A DNA stretch of 64,000 nucleotides. It comes from SbD1 sp039679945. GTDB lineage: Bacteria > Desulfobacterota > Syntrophobacteria > Syntrophobacterales > Syntrophobacteraceae. A program made the translations under genes and the position numbers. The notes under the pieces were generated by a model that was not told the origin of the DNA, made no database searches, and worked only from the letters and a program-made list of their open reading frames with translations. The first letter of the stretch is position 1. Each line of letters starts with the position of its first letter. Below are positions 62,517-64,000 of the stretch, one piece after another. The DNA lies in NCBI GenBank assembly GCA_039679945.1, contig JBDKTY010000241.1, forward strand, positions 1-64,000, written 5' to 3'.

Positions 62517-64000
62517 TCAATCTATGGCGTGGTACCGGCAGGCCAGGATACAGGAGCGGCATGCAATGCATTTTTCCTTGTCGATCCGAGCGACTTCCTT
62601 CTTCTTCCAGGTGATTGCCTCGGCGGGGCAAGCCGGCAGACAAGCGCCGCACTTCTTGCAATTCTCCTCATTGACTTCGAATTTGAGCAATCGCACGCAC
62701 ACCCTGGCGGGACATTCTTTTCTCAGGATATGCGCCTCGTATTCATCCCGGAAGTACCTCACGGTCGACAGCGCGGGATTGGGCGCGGTTTGTCCCAGAC
62801 CGCAGAGGGAACCGGCTTTTACATCTTCCGCCAGTTCAACCAGTTGATCGATGTCCTGCAACGTCGCTTCGCCCTTGGAAACCGCGGTCACGATCTCCAG
62901 CATCTTCTTCGTTCCAAGCCGGCACGGAACGCATTTGCCGCAGGATTCCTTCTGGGTGAAGGAGAGGAAGAACTTGGCCATGTCCACCATGCAGGTGTTC
63001 TCATCCGTTACGATGAGTCCGCCTGAACCCATGATGGCGCCAAGCTGCGTGAGGTTCTCATAGTCCATGGGGACATCGAAATGGGAGAAAGGAATACAGC
63101 CCCCGGATGGACCTCCCGTCTGGGCGGCCTTAAACTTGCGCTTGTTCGGGATGCCGCCGCCAATGTCCTCGATGATCTGGCGAAGTGGCGTTCCCATCGG
63201 GATTTCCACCAGGCCGCTGTAGTTAATCTTTCCGGCCAGCGCGAACACCTTGGTTCCCTTGCTCTTTTCCGTTCCCACGGAGGCGAACCAGTCACCGCCC
63301 TTGGTCATAATTACCGGTATGTTCGCAAAGGTCTCCACGTTATTGATATTGGTCGGTTTTCCGAAAAGGCCCTTGATGGCCGGAAAGGGTGGACGCGGAT
63401 TGGGCATGCCTCGCCTTCCCTCGATGGAAGCCATCAGAGCCGTTTCCTCGCCACACACGAATGCGCCTGCGCCGAGCTTGACTTTGATATCGAAGTCGAA
63501 ATTCGAGCCAAAAATACCCTTCCCGAGGAAGCCACGTTCCCTTGCCTGGCCGATAGCTATCAGGGTGCGCTCGTAAGCCATCGGATATTCGGCGCGCACG
63601 TAGACATACGCCTTCGTAGCCCCTATTGCATACCCGCCCACCATCATGCCTTCGAGAACGCTGTTGGGATCGCCCTCGAGCACGGCACGGTCCATGAAAG
63701 CCCCGGGGTCGCCTTCATCCGCGTTGCAGATGATATATTTCTGGTCCGCGACCGAGCGGTTCGCAAACTCCCATTTCATACCCGTCGGGAAACCGCCGCC
63801 CCCCCGGCCCCGAAGTCCCGAGCGCTTCATCTCGTCGATGACCTCTTGCTGGGTCATTCCCAATGCTTTTTTGATTCCATCGTACCCGCCGGTTGCCAGG
63901 TAGTCGTCGATGTCCTCGGGATTAATGAAACCGCAGTTCCGCAGAACGATCCGGCGTTGCGGGTTGAAATATTTCATGTCCCTGAAGTTCAGGACACGGT
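62517..64000 (-). CDS. NuoF-like NADH-binding subunit of formate dehydrogenase (5' end outside window)
   Basis: The visible part is ~493 residues. Marks: GLRGRGGGGFPTGMKWE and GAGAFVCGEETALMASIEG (FMN/NADH sites), SCGKCVPCRLGTKKML ([4Fe-4S] of NuoF), and a C-terminal 2x[4Fe-4S] ferredoxin (CKKCGACLPAC, CIACRSCILAC). An ATG at 63977 exists, but the frame is open to the window edge (RVLNFRD precedes it). Relatives carry a thioredoxin-like [2Fe-2S] domain there, so I treat the gene as partial. It transfers electrons between FdhA and NAD, possibly with ferredoxin. Confidence 0.92.
   Translation of the reverse strand, partial: RVLNFRDMKYFNPQRRIVLRNCGFINPEDIDDYLATGGYDGIKKALGMTQQEVIDEMKRSGLRGRGGGGFPTGMKWEFANRSVADQKYIICNADEGDPGAFMDRAVLEGDPNSVLEGMMVGGYAIGATKAYVYVRAEYPMAYERTLIAIGQARERGFLGKGIFGSNFDFDIKVKLGAGAFVCGEETALMASIEGRRGMPNPRPPFPAIKGLFGKPTNINNVETFANIPVIMTKGGDWFASVGTEKSKGTKVFALAGKINYSGLVEIPMGTPLRQIIEDIGGGIPNKRKFKAAQTGGPSGGCIPFSHFDVPMDYENLTQLGAIMGSGGLIVTDENTCMVDMAKFFLSFTQKESCGKCVPCRLGTKKMLEIVTAVSKGEATLQDIDQLVELAEDVKAGSLCGLGQTAPNPALSTVRYFRDEYEAHILRKECPARVCVRLLKFEVNEENCKKCGACLPACPAEAITWKKKEVARIDKEKCIACRSCILACRYHAID

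Overview
The window is about 55-60% GC by eye and densely coded. It carries roughly 50 protein genes, no rRNA or tRNA gene that I can recognise, no CRISPR array and no intact insertion sequence. The organism is a Gram-negative (diderm) bacterium: there is a BamD lipoprotein, a beta-barrel porin-like protein with a C-terminal Phe, and several lipoboxes. An anaerobic or microaerophilic lifestyle is suggested by an adenosylcobalamin ribonucleotide reductase, an aldehyde:ferredoxin oxidoreductase family enzyme with a multi-cluster Fe-S partner, a selenocysteine-type NAD-linked formate dehydrogenase, a NIL-domain ferredoxin and an Rrf2/IscR-like regulator. Gene content and order (ilvBNC-psd-pssA-leuCDB, trx/bamD/rho/rpmE/prfA, ntrYX) recall Desulfobacterota (Deltaproteobacteria) and related uncultured lineages. 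This placement is inference.

Layout. 0.5-2.4 kb: an AbiEi-type antitoxin followed by an AbiEii-type nucleotidyltransferase toxin broken by one extra base. 2.4-7.2 kb: a small membrane peptide, a YcaO-TPR fusion, RNase D, an Smr-domain protein and Maf. 7.6-14 kb: Fe-S, sulfur and molybdenum cofactor genes (nadA, MOSC protein, Rrf2 regulator, NIL ferredoxin, mnmA, a stand-alone IF2 C-terminal-like protein, moeA). 14-21 kb: cell-envelope proteins (porin, FlgO-like/FG-GAP protein, polytopic TPR protein). 21-30 kb: housekeeping genes (radA, trxA-trxB-bamD, rho-rpmE-prfA, rlmD). 30-36 kb: a multi-PAS histidine kinase, then a four-gene envelope redox operon (redoxin, cNMP-binding/rhodanese protein, MauE-like protein, lipoprotein). 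36-45 kb: the branched-chain amino acid operon with two phospholipid genes embedded, and a secreted protein. 45-49 kb: class II nrdJ and endonuclease V. 49-52.5 kb: an AOR module with a Tat-type four-cluster subunit and an unknown third gene. 53-58 kb: a TPR protein, a DUF4390 protein and an NtrYX two-component system. 58.7-64 kb: a formate/nitrite channel facing the formate dehydrogenase genes, with the beta subunit running off the right edge.

The clearest sequence-level discoveries are these. (1) An in-frame UGA plus SECIS hairpin joins two apparent genes into one selenoprotein FdhA. (2) A one-base disruption lies exactly in the nucleotide-binding motif of the AbiEii toxin. (3) A dispersed ~58 bp intergenic repeat occurs in four copies. 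(4) The TlpA-like / cNMP-rhodanese / MauE / lipoprotein operon looks like an undescribed membrane redox relay. (5) The AOR-family enzyme is paired with a Tat-signal Fe-S protein ending in CxxCH.
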